From NCBI GenBank assembly GCA_021205755.1, contig JAJPWX010000110.1, forward strand, positions 19,389 to 83,388: 64,000 nt of DNA, given 5' to 3'. A model generated the notes under the pieces. It worked only from the letters and a program-made list of their open reading frames with translations, ran no database searches and was not told the DNA's origin. How positions within the stretch are numbered: the first letter of the stretch is position 1; every line of letters starts with the position of its first letter. Positions 15,559-23,064 of this stretch are shown here, in pieces. A program made the position numbers and the translations under genes. Source of the DNA: Lachnospiraceae bacterium. Lineage in GTDB: Bacteria; Bacillota; Clostridia; Lachnospirales; Lachnospiraceae.

Positions 15559-17553
15559 TTAGACTGCGTTACTCTCAGCTTCGCACATTCCCAGAAAATC
15601 TGATTCCGAAAGGATCGGAATTCCCAGCTCCTTCGCCTTTTTATTCTTCGTCGAGGAAGACGTGGTATCATTATTAATCAGATAATCCGTTTTTTTCGTG
15701 ACACTTCCGGTCACCTTGCCGCCCCGCTCCTCGATAAAGGCTTTCAATTCATTGCGGTTCGCAAACTGCTCCACGCTACCGGTGATCACAAAGGTTTTGC
15801 TGGCCAGGCTTTGCTGCGAGTCATCAGCGGAAAACTCCGGTTTTTCCACATGAAGCTCCGGCAGCAGCTGGTCCAGCGCCCGCTGATTATCCCCATCCGC
15901 AAAATAATCCACCACGGAGGACGCTATCACCTCGCCGAGTCCCTCGATTTCTGCGAGGCGCTCTGCTGTCGCGGAACGCACCTGGTCCAGTTCATAGGCA
16001 AACGAACGGCAGATCAGCTTTGCGTTCGCCACGCCGATATTCGGAATGCCCAGCCCGTAAAGCAGCCGCGGCAATGTCGTCTCTCTGGCTCGCTCCGTGC
16101 TCTGAATCAGGTTGGCATAGGATTTTTCTCCAAAGCCTTCCATCTGTAAGATCTCCTCCCGATACTCAGCCAGATGAAAAATGTCAGCAAACGTATGAAT
16201 AAAACCATGCCCGATAAATTTCTCCAGCGTTGCCTCTGAAAGTCCTTCTATATTTAAAGCATCACGGCTGACGAACAGCGTGAACGATTTGATCTTTTTT
16301 GCACTGCATTTTTCATTGGTGCAGTAGAGTGTCTCAACCGCATCCATTTCCCGCAGCGAAGTACTTCGGATTTCCGTTGCACCTCCGCAGGCGGGACAGA
16401 CCCTGGGAATTTCGACATTATCGCTTTTTGTCAGGTTCTCCGCAATCTGCGGGATAATCATATTCGCCTTATAGACCGTGATCCGGTCTCCGATGCCGAG
16501 CTTCAGGGATCTTAAAATACTGATGTTGTGAACACTCGCCCGGCTGACCGTACTTCCTTCCAGCTCAACCGGTTCAAAAATCGCAACCGGATTAATCAGA
16601 CCAGTGCGCGACGGACTCCACTCAATCTCCAGCAAACGCGTCTCCATCGTCTCATCTTTCCATTTGAAAGCAATAGAATCCCGAGGAAATTTCGCCGTGC
16701 GTCCAAGCGAGCGTCCATAAGCAATGTCATCATAGAGCGCCACCAGACCATCTGAGGGCACCTCGTAATGCTGTATTTTTTCCGCAAACCACTGCACTGT
16801 CTCCGGCACCTGAGCCGCAGTCACCTTCTTATACTCTACTGCCTCAAACCCCTGGCTTCTCAGCCATTCCAGCTGTTTCCCTCTGGAATTCTGAAAATCG
16901 ACCCCCTCCGCTTTCACAAGTGCAAATGCATAAAATCGCACATGACGCTTCGCTGTTATCTCATTGTTCAGCTGACGCACCGAACCGCTGCACAGATTCC
17001 GCGGATTCTTATAGCGCGCTTCCACATCGTCGATTTCCTCATTGATCCGCTGAAACTCCGGATAAGTGATAATCGCCTCTCCGCGCAGCACCAGTTCCCC
17101 CTGATAGGGAATCCGAAGCGGAATATTCTGAAAGACCTTCGCGTTATTGGTAATCACCTCGCCGATCTCGCCATTGCCGCGCGTGACTGCTTTCACCAGC
17201 GTCCCTCCCTGATAGGTCAGCACTACCGTCAACCCATCCAGCTTCCAGGAAAGTAAAATCGCATGGTCGCCCGCGAAATCCGCCAACGCCTCGGCCGACT
17301 TTGTCTTATCAAGAGAAAGCATCGGCGTCTCGTGCCGTTCCTTTGGCAGCACATCCAGAGCCTCATACCCCACCGACACGGTTGGGCTGCCTGCAAGCAC
17401 CGTCCCAGTCTCCTTCTCCAGTGCAGCCAGTTCATCATACAGGCGGTCATATTCCAGATTGCTCATAATCTCCTCGTCCGCCTGATAATACGCTCTGGAT
17501 GCCTCTGTCAGCAGGACGGAAAGCTCCTTCATACGTTCCAGCTTCTGATTCAT
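15559..17553 (-). CDS. ligA: NAD-dependent DNA ligase
   Basis: Seals nicks using NAD+. Domains in order: Ia (1-60), adenylation with the catalytic Lys in SWKLDGLTVVL (about residue 105) and RGEAIITYPEF, OB fold, zinc finger (CPACGG...YCTNEKCS, about 385-415), HhH repeats (GLSEATLEKF, GIPNIGVANAKLI, IEGLGEVIASSV) and a C-terminal BRCT domain (about 585-655, KTFVITGSVEQFANRNELK). 664 residues is standard. Its ATG overlaps the stop of the preceding pseudouridine synthase gene by 4 nt (ATGA), showing tight coupling. Confidence 0.97.
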   Translation of the reverse strand: MNQKLERMKELSVLLTEASRAYYQADEEIMSNLEYDRLYDELAALEKETGTVLAGSPTVSVGYEALDVLPKERHETPMLSLDKTKSAEALADFAGDHAILLSWKLDGLTVVLTYQGGTLVKAVTRGNGEIGEVITNNAKVFQNIPLRIPYQGELVLRGEAIITYPEFQRINEEIDDVEARYKNPRNLCSGSVRQLNNEITAKRHVRFYAFALVKAEGVDFQNSRGKQLEWLRSQGFEAVEYKKVTAAQVPETVQWFAEKIQHYEVPSDGLVALYDDIAYGRSLGRTAKFPRDSIAFKWKDETMETRLLEIEWSPSRTGLINPVAIFEPVELEGSTVSRASVHNISILRSLKLGIGDRITVYKANMIIPQIAENLTKSDNVEIPRVCPACGGATEIRSTSLREMDAVETLYCTNEKCSAKKIKSFTLFVSRDALNIEGLSEATLEKFIGHGFIHTFADIFHLAEYREEILQMEGFGEKSYANLIQSTERARETTLPRLLYGLGIPNIGVANAKLICRSFAYELDQVRSATAERLAEIEGLGEVIASSVVDYFADGDNQRALDQLLPELHVEKPEFSADDSQQSLASKTFVITGSVEQFANRNELKAFIEERGGKVTGSVTKKTDYLINNDTTSSSTKNKKAKELGIPILSESDFLGMCEAESNAV

Positions 17554-18458
17554 GTTCTTTTCCCTTTCTCGATCTTCCTATACGCTCCTGATTTTCCCGA
17601 ACCACGACTTTCTATCCTGCCCGCTCCTGGCTTTGCAGCACCAGGATTTTCTGCCCGGCCTGCTCCTGGCTTTGCAGCACCGCGATAATCTGTTTTGCCA
17701 GCTTCGGGGTTTTTCGAATCGCGCAGCAGTTCGCAGAGCCTTGCGTACTCGCTGCGGCTGGCCGGTCGATATTCCCCGGGTTTCAAATCCCCCAGTTCAA
17801 TATTCATCACGCGCACACGCACCAGCTTCGTCACCTGATACCCCAGCGACGCGCACATTCGGCGAATCTGCCGGTTCAGCCCCTGTGTGAGAATAATCCG
17901 GAAACGGTTTTTCCCCGCCAGGAACACCTGACACGGCCGCGTCGTCACATCCAACTCTTCCAGGTACACGCCCCGCGAAAGCTTTTCCAGAAAATCCGGG
18001 CGGATTTCCCGGTTCACCGTCACCACATACTCTTTCTCATGGTAATTTCCGGCGCGCATGATTTTATTCAGAATATCCCCATAATTTGTCATCAAAAGGA
18101 GGCCTTCGGAATCCTTATCCAGCCTGCCAATTGAGAAAACCCGTTTCGGGTAATCCAAAATATCGTAAACCGTCGTATCTCCCCATCGCCGGTCGGTCGT
18201 ACAGACCACTCCCGCAGGCTTATTCATCACAAGCAAAACCATCTCCCGCTCCGGCGTAATCCCTTTTCCATCCACTGCAACGCTCTGACCGGGAGAGACC
18301 TTCTGCCCCATCACAGCAGCCCGTCCGTCCACTGTCACCCGGCCTGCTTCCACCAGGCGGTCAGCCTCACGCCTCGAGCAATAGCCCGCATCGCTTAAAT
18401 ATTTATTAAGCCGAATCGGCTCTCCTCTGCTTTTTTTCATGCCTTCCCGCATATACAT
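17550..18458 (-). CDS. 23S rRNA pseudouridine synthase, RluB/RluF (RsuA) family
   Basis: Converts a uridine in 23S rRNA to pseudouridine. An S4 RNA-binding domain (RLNKYLSDAGYCSRREADRLV, about 15-65) precedes the catalytic domain, whose Asp is in SIGRLDKDSEGLLLMTN. LTQGLNRQIRRMCASLG is the RsuA-family block and resembles the RluF branch. After about residue 245 there is a low-complexity basic tail with repeated GAAKPGAGR units, encoded by a roughly 48-bp tandem DNA repeat. Two close ATGs (18458 and 18452) are possible; the second is better spaced from AGGGCAGG. Overlaps ligA by 4 nt. Confidence 0.9.
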   Translation of the reverse strand: MYMREGMKKSRGEPIRLNKYLSDAGYCSRREADRLVEAGRVTVDGRAAVMGQKVSPGQSVAVDGKGITPEREMVLLVMNKPAGVVCTTDRRWGDTTVYDILDYPKRVFSIGRLDKDSEGLLLMTNYGDILNKIMRAGNYHEKEYVVTVNREIRPDFLEKLSRGVYLEELDVTTRPCQVFLAGKNRFRIILTQGLNRQIRRMCASLGYQVTKLVRVRVMNIELGDLKPGEYRPASRSEYARLCELLRDSKNPEAGKTDYRGAAKPGAGRAENPGAAKPGAGRIESRGSGKSGAYRKIEKGKRT

Positions 18459-18489
18459 ACCTGCCCTTCAAAAACGTTGCACGAAGTCT

Positions 18490-18518
18490 ACTATAACACA
18501 TCAGGACTTTTCAGACAA
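18490..18518 (-). promoter_or_regulatory. Promoter for the pseudouridine synthase-ligA unit
   Basis: On the minus strand TTGTCT, 17 bp, TATAGT, with about 30 bp between the -10 box and the first ATG. Confidence 0.65.
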
Positions 18519-18519
18519 G

Positions 18520-18557
18520 GAAAAGAAAAGGGAGCAATGAAAATCTTCACCGCTCCC
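18520..18557 (-). terminator. Terminator after the SH3 protein gene
   Basis: GGGAGC pairs with GCTCCC, with an inner TGAA/TTCA stem, followed on the minus strand by TTTTCTTTT. It lies 34 nt beyond the stop codon. Confidence 0.75.
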
Positions 18558-18590
18558 ACTCCTGTCTACTATCAGCCTGCCGTCAGAACA

Positions 18591-19547
18591 TCACCCAACA
18601 GCCGAAAGGTATTCCGTCATAACATATCCTTCTACGGTACTCCCCGTCGAATCAATATAAGAAATTCTCGACCAGCCGCTATCCAGATTTTCTAATACCT
18701 CCACCTGTGATCCGGCAACCAGCGAACCGAGCTTCTCACTGTCAGCGGAAGCTTCGCTGCGGACGTTCACACCTGTACTCGCGCCAATCTGCATCGTACC
18801 AAGCGTTCCATCCGAACTGCTGTCTGAAGAATCGTCATCTGAATCATCATCGGAATCACTTGTCGTCGTCCTGGACTCAATGTACTGCGCCAGATCCTCA
18901 TCTGCCTCGCATCTTTCCGTCAATGTATTGCTGACATCCGCGATCAGTGCCTGCACATCTGAATCCGTCTGACGCTCCTGCACGTAAGCCGTAATCTCCG
19001 ATGTGTAATCACTGGTCTGCACCACCAGCAGCGTTCCGTCCGAATCCGGCTGCACATACAGTTCACGCAGCGTCGGCGCCTCTGTCTCAATACCGGTCAG
19101 CTTCAGTTCCATATAAACGTATACCACATAGGAGCCATCCGTCAGTCCGGACTTAGAATAGGTCATAATATCATTATAAGACTCCACAGCAGTATCCATC
19201 GCCGCTACCGTCGCACGGGCGCTGTCATCAAACGTCTTTCCGCACAGAGTCTCCAGTGTGTCATAATCCTGGTCGCCGATCGCCGTCCAGTAAGCGGTAG
19301 CGAGCTCAAGCAAATCTGCCTGATCCTTGACAAGCGCTTCCTCCGTATCATCCGCTACCGTTTCTTCCTCCGTCTGCACATCGGTCTGCTGCTCCGTCTT
19401 ATTCTGAGAACTGTTCGACGAAGAAGTACCAATATGTGTTACCAGGCGCACGGCAAAGACAGCAATAATAATCAGTAAAAGAATCGCCAGTCCCAAAAGT
19501 ATATAGCGAAGATTGTCTGATATCCACTCTCTGATGTCGTCTAACAT
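18591..19547 (-). CDS. Membrane-anchored protein with C-terminal SH3b domain
   Basis: 318 residues. One transmembrane helix near the N-terminus (ILLGLAILLLIIIAVFAV, about residues 16-35) with a short cytoplasmic end, then a Ser/Thr/Glu-rich linker, a central region of about 120 residues that resembles NTF2-like or DUF4878-type folds (AYWTAIGDQDYDTLETLC), an Asp/Ser-rich linker, and a bacterial SH3 domain (TGVNVRSEASADSEKLGSL to EGYVMTEYL). SH3b domains bind peptidoglycan or wall peptides, so a cell-wall sensing or anchoring role is plausible but unproven. Start chosen at the track ATG with AGGGAGGGG upstream. Confidence 0.78.
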   Translation of the reverse strand: MLDDIREWISDNLRYILLGLAILLLIIIAVFAVRLVTHIGTSSSNSSQNKTEQQTDVQTEEETVADDTEEALVKDQADLLELATAYWTAIGDQDYDTLETLCGKTFDDSARATVAAMDTAVESYNDIMTYSKSGLTDGSYVVYVYMELKLTGIETEAPTLRELYVQPDSDGTLLVVQTSDYTSEITAYVQERQTDSDVQALIADVSNTLTERCEADEDLAQYIESRTTTSDSDDDSDDDSSDSSSDGTLGTMQIGASTGVNVRSEASADSEKLGSLVAGSQVEVLENLDSGWSRISYIDSTGSTVEGYVMTEYLSAVG

Positions 19548-19862
19548 AGATTTTTACCCCTCCCTGTATTCCGTATGCCGTCACGCCCTTCATCTGCAGC
19601 ACACAGTGATTTTATTTTCCGGATGGAATCCGATCTTGTGCGCAACAATTCTGAAAAAAAGAGAAAAACCCGCTGCGTCCAATCAATTTTCAGAATAATA
19701 GCACATAAACTATATGTTAGTTTAGCATATTTGCTGAAATATGTAAACACTATTTTCTTAAGAGAATCTAAATTTTACATGAGAAAACAGTTGAAAAATA
19801 TGGGCGAATAAGGTAGAATAAAAAAGATATTGCTATACGAATATATGGAGGAGAACGAAAAA
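19548..19862. other. Divergent intergenic region between the SH3 gene and efp
   Basis: No gene seen. It contains the efp promoter and a perfect 10-bp inverted repeat (ATTCTGAAAA at 19648-19657, TTTTCAGAAT at 19687-19696) separated by 29 bp, which could be an operator or a hairpin in the SH3 gene leader. The rest is AT-rich with no further recognisable element. Confidence 0.6.
19791..19819 (+). promoter_or_regulatory. Promoter of efp
   Basis: TTGAAA, 17 bp, TAGAAT, ending 43 bp before the efp start codon. Confidence 0.75.
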
Positions 19863-20420
19863 ATGATTGTAGCAGGTGATTTCAGAAATGGTATTACGAT
19901 TGAAATGGACGGCAGCATTTATCAAATTATCGAGTTCCAGCATGTAAAGCCGGGCAAAGGTGCCGCATTTGTCAGAACCAAGTTAAAAAATATTATCAGC
20001 GGCGGCGTGGTAGAGAAGTCTTTCCGTCCGACTGAGAAGTTTCCGACAGCCCGTATTGACCGCGTAGAGATGCAGTACCTCTACTCAGACGGCGATCTCT
20101 ATTATTTCATGAACACAGAGACCTACGACCAGATCGGACTGAACAGCGACGCGATTGGTGATTCTCTGAAGTTTGTTAAGGAAAACGAGATGGTGAAAGT
20201 CTGCTCCCACAACGGCAATGTTTTCGCTGTAGAGCCGCCTCTCTTCGTAGAACTTGAAGTGACCGAGACCGAGCCAGGTCTAAAGGGCGATACCGTGACA
20301 GGCGCATCCAAGCCGGCTACTGTAGAGACCGGTGCGACCGTCTATGTTCCGCTGTTTGTCAACACAGGGGACAGGCTCAAGATTGACACCCGTACAGGAG
20401 AATATCTCTCCCGCGTGTGA
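19863..20420 (+). CDS. efp: Translation elongation factor P
   Basis: Binds between the P and E sites and relieves ribosome stalling at consecutive prolines. Three domains: KOW-like N-terminal ([17 protein letters not shown]), with [17 protein letters not shown] carrying the modifiable Lys32-region loop, and two OB folds ending in [17 protein letters not shown], the family signature. 185 residues, normal. ATG 19863 gives the conserved start and has GGAGGAG upstream; the track begins 11 codons earlier. Monocistronic, with a promoter and a strong terminator. Confidence 0.97.
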   Translation: MIVAGDFRNGITIEMDGSIYQIIEFQHVKPGKGAAFVRTKLKNIISGGVVEKSFRPTEKFPTARIDRVEMQYLYSDGDLYYFMNTETYDQIGLNSDAIGDSLKFVKENEMVKVCSHNGNVFAVEPPLFVELEVTETEPGLKGDTVTGASKPATVETGATVYVPLFVNTGDRLKIDTRTGEYLSRV

Positions 20421-20445
20421 TCGGATTTCTTTTATAACTGTGCAT

Positions 20446-20488
20446 AACACCGCATGGTGCTTTTTCTGGCATCATGCGGTGTTTTTTA
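20446..20488 (+). terminator. efp terminator
   Basis: AACACCGCATG pairs with CATGCGGTGTT (11 bp) followed by TTTTTT. Confidence 0.88.
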
Positions 20489-20526
20489 CATCTTTTTATT
20501 TTTTACATTTCTTTTTCATTTTCTAC

Positions 20527-20555
20527 TTGATTTGTGTAACCTGCTGTGATATAAT
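20527..20555 (+). promoter_or_regulatory. Promoter of the DUF5688 gene
   Basis: TTGATT, 17 bp, TATAAT, 46 bp before the TTG start codon. Confidence 0.8.
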
Positions 20556-20601
20556 CTGCGTTGTAGCAAAACAACATTCATCAAAAGAAAGGTGGTATCG
20601 A

Positions 20602-21501
20602 TTGAATTACAGTCAGTTTTTAGAAACGATTACGAAAGAAGTCCGGGAGCGCACAGACCCGAAGGCCAGGATCTGCATCAGTTCGATTCAGAAAATAAAC
20701 CTGCCGATGATGGACGGCATGACGATCCTGCTCCCTGGAGAAAACACCGCTCCCACCATCTACCTGGATTCCTATTATCAGGAATATCTTGAAGGCGCCA
20801 GTCTTTCCGGTCTCGCTGAGAAAATACTCAGCTTCCACTCCGAGAATCAGACCATCCCAGCCTGCGACATCTCCTTCTTTACGAATTTCGAACAGGCCCG
20901 GAAGCGCATCATCTGCCGCCTGGTAAACTGTGAGATGAACCAGCAGCTTCTGAAGGAAATCCCGCATCTTTGTTTCCTTGATCTGGCGGTCGTCTATTAC
21001 TATGAGATGGAAATCAATTCCTCCGGCCACTCCGGCATCCTCGTGCGAAATACACATATGGAGATGTGGGGAATCGACCTTTGCCAGCTGCATGCCATCG
21101 CCATCCGCAATACACGCACATTGCTTCCATACCGGTTCGGAACGATGGATTTGCTAGCAGAGCTCACCGATATCCCGTTTCCCCCGCGTGACCCCGATGC
21201 ACCGCCCATGTACATCCTCACAAACGAACAACTGTGCTACGGTGCCGTCAACATCATCTTCGACGACATCCTGCACACTGTCAGTGACAAAGTCGGAGGC
21301 GACTTCTACGTCCTCCCAAGCAGCATACACGAATGTCTGATTTTGCCAATCTTCAGCTGGAACGAAAAAGATCCGGAAAAGCTCCAGAGTATCGTAAGAG
21401 AAATCAATCAAAAATACGTTTCTGTCGAGGATATTCTCGGCAACCACATTTATCGCTACAGCCGGGCTGTTCAAAAACTTGGCCTTGTTTCCTGCCTGTA
21501 A
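20602..21501 (+). CDS. DUF5688 family protein (unknown function)
   Basis: 299-residue protein of a family that is common and often multi-copy in Lachnospiraceae. Nothing in the sequence points to an enzymatic site; it has no signal peptide or membrane helix. Characteristic stretches are NLPMMDGMTILLPG near the start, a central IRNTHMEMWGI-like block (ILVRNTHMEMWGID) and VLPSSIHECLILP near the end. The track start at 20332 runs through the efp terminator and promoter, so the real start is TTG 20602, which follows AGAAAGGTGG at good spacing and lies downstream of a clear promoter. It ends at a bidirectional terminator shared with tRNA-Arg. Confidence 0.8.
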   Translation: MNYSQFLETITKEVRERTDPKARICISSIQKINLPMMDGMTILLPGENTAPTIYLDSYYQEYLEGASLSGLAEKILSFHSENQTIPACDISFFTNFEQARKRIICRLVNCEMNQQLLKEIPHLCFLDLAVVYYYEMEINSSGHSGILVRNTHMEMWGIDLCQLHAIAIRNTRTLLPYRFGTMDLLAELTDIPFPPRDPDAPPMYILTNEQLCYGAVNIIFDDILHTVSDKVGGDFYVLPSSIHECLILPIFSWNEKDPEKLQSIVREINQKYVSVEDILGNHIYRYSRAVQKLGLVSCL

Positions 21502-21503
21502 AC

Positions 21504-21553
21504 TGATAGAAAAATCCCGGCAGTAGACGAATCTCCTGCCGGGACTTTCTATC
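21504..21553. terminator. Bidirectional terminator between DUF5688 gene and tRNA-Arg
   Basis: TCCCGGCAG pairs with CTGCCGGGA (9 bp), extended by an outer GATAGAAA/TTTCTATC stem. U-runs are available on the minus strand (TTTTTC) and weaker ones on the plus strand. Confidence 0.85.
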
Positions 21554-21564
21554 ATAAAATTTCG

Positions 21565-21637
21565 CACACCTGAAGGGATTCGAACCCCTGACACGTGGTA
21601 CCGGAAACCACTGCTCTATCCCCTGAGCTACAGGTGC
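21565..21637 (-). tRNA. tRNA-Arg (anticodon CCG)
   Basis: 73-nt cloverleaf on the minus strand: acceptor GCACCTG/CAGGTGT, D arm AGCTCAGGGGATAGAGCA, anticodon stem GTGGT/ACCAC with loop TTCCGGT (anticodon CCG, reading CGG), and T arm CAGGGGTTCGAATCCCTT. The CCA end is not encoded. First acceptor pair is G-U. Confidence 0.95.
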
Positions 21638-21669
21638 AATCCGTGTACGGTTTCCCGCGCACGAAAGTT

Positions 21670-21698
21670 ATCTTACCACATTTTTTTTTTATTGTAAA
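21670..21698 (-). promoter_or_regulatory. Promoter of tRNA-Arg
   Basis: On the minus strand TTTACA, 17 bp, TAAGAT, 32 bp before the tRNA. Confidence 0.6.
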
Positions 21699-21787
21699 GG
21701 AAAAATTATTTTCCTTTCACGCTTCAGCCATGGACAATCTCTTTCTCCCGCAAAGCAAAGCCACAGTTTCGGAAATAACCGCTTTAC

Positions 21788-22819
21788 TCACCAGCGTACC
21801 AGGCACGCCGCGCTGGAAAGTCCTCCGCCAAAAGCCACCATAACAATCAGTTCTCCCTCCTGGAACTTTCCGGCACGGTTCCATTCATCCAATACCAGTG
21901 GAATGCTGGCTGCGGAAGTGTTGCCATATTTCTGAAGATTCACACAGAAGTGATCCGCGGGGACGCCCTTCAGACGCCTGGAAGCACTGTCGATGATGCG
22001 CTTATTCGCCTGATGTGGAACCACCCAGTCCAGGTCTTCTTCACGAAGCCCGGCTTTTGCCAGCACCTCATCTACCCGTTTAGGCAGATTGCTCACGGCG
22101 AATTTGTAGGTTTCCTGCCCATCCATATAGACAAGCGGAAGCTTTTCTTCCTTTTCAAACCAGGGTGAAATTCCGTTTTTCGTGGGAATCGCGATCACCT
22201 CATCGCCGCCCGCCGTGACAAAAGAGGATGCCAGATAATTTTCACCCGGCTCCAGCACCGCTGCTCCCGCTCCATCCCCAAAGAGCACCGCGGTCGAACG
22301 ATCATGCCAGTTCACAATGCGGGACATGGCTTCCGCCCCGATAATCAGCATTTTGCGAATGCCGCCACGCGCAAAAAATGCAGCCGCAGTATCCATCAGA
22401 TAAATCCAGCCTGTGCAGGCCGCGCTCAAATCCACACAGGGGCACTGCGCTCCCAAAGCCCGTTGCACCAGAGCCGCCATCGAAGGACATATGTACTCCC
22501 CGCTGATGGTCGCGCAAAGAATCATATCAATCTCATCCGGTGTAGTGTTCGCGTTTTCCAGCGCATTTTTCGCCGCTCCAATCGCCAGATCAGAAGTCGT
22601 CTCTGTCGTACAGATATGCCTCTGCTCAATCCCGCTGCGGCTCCGGATCCACTCATCACTCGTATCCAGGAATACCGTCAGATCATCATTCGTCACGACA
22701 CGGGACGGCACACAGCTCCCCGTACCAATGATCTTGAAACTCTTCGGCGCTGTGCCCACGCATTCCCTTGCATTGTTTTCGTTTTTCGTATTTTCTGCAG
22801 TCAGATTGGTTCCTGTCAT
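21788..22819 (-). CDS. fabH: 3-oxoacyl-[acyl-carrier-protein] synthase III
   Basis: Condenses acetyl- or branched acyl-CoA with malonyl-ACP to begin fatty acid synthesis. The Cys-His-Asn triad is Cys135 (LSAACTGWIY), His269 (VVPHQANKR) and Asn300 (YGNTSAAS); GDGAGAAVLEP and VAFGGGLSSAACLVRW are typical. The protein carries about 25 extra residues before SFKIIGTGSCVPS compared with usual FabH; an internal GTG at 22759 with AAGGGA before it might be an alternative start, though ATG 22819 has a good AGGAGA site. It stands alone, away from a fab cluster, so it may be a second FabH-type enzyme. Confidence 0.92.
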   Translation of the reverse strand: MTGTNLTAENTKNENNARECVGTAPKSFKIIGTGSCVPSRVVTNDDLTVFLDTSDEWIRSRSGIEQRHICTTETTSDLAIGAAKNALENANTTPDEIDMILCATISGEYICPSMAALVQRALGAQCPCVDLSAACTGWIYLMDTAAAFFARGGIRKMLIIGAEAMSRIVNWHDRSTAVLFGDGAGAAVLEPGENYLASSFVTAGGDEVIAIPTKNGISPWFEKEEKLPLVYMDGQETYKFAVSNLPKRVDEVLAKAGLREEDLDWVVPHQANKRIIDSASRRLKGVPADHFCVNLQKYGNTSAASIPLVLDEWNRAGKFQEGELIVMVAFGGGLSSAACLVRW

Positions 22820-22958
22820 ATTTTTCTTCTCCTGATTTTTCTAACCATGAGCGGTCCCCTGTCAAAAACCAAAGGGATTACGCCCACATTTTTTCAAAAA
22901 AGTCTGATTTATTGTATCTCAATATCCGAAATACCACAAGACAAAATTGCAGTTTTCA

Positions 22959-22987
22959 TTGTAAAAAAACCCTTACTATAGTAAAAT
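22959..22987 (+). promoter_or_regulatory. Probable promoter of the GH3 gene
   Basis: TTGTAA, 17 bp, TAAAAT, 77 bp before the GH3 start codon. Confidence 0.55.
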
Positions 22988-23064
22988 ACAGAAATATTAG
23001 GGAGCGAAACACAAAGAATGATTGCTGTCATACAGCATAACGAGAAACGAATCGAGGAGATTAC

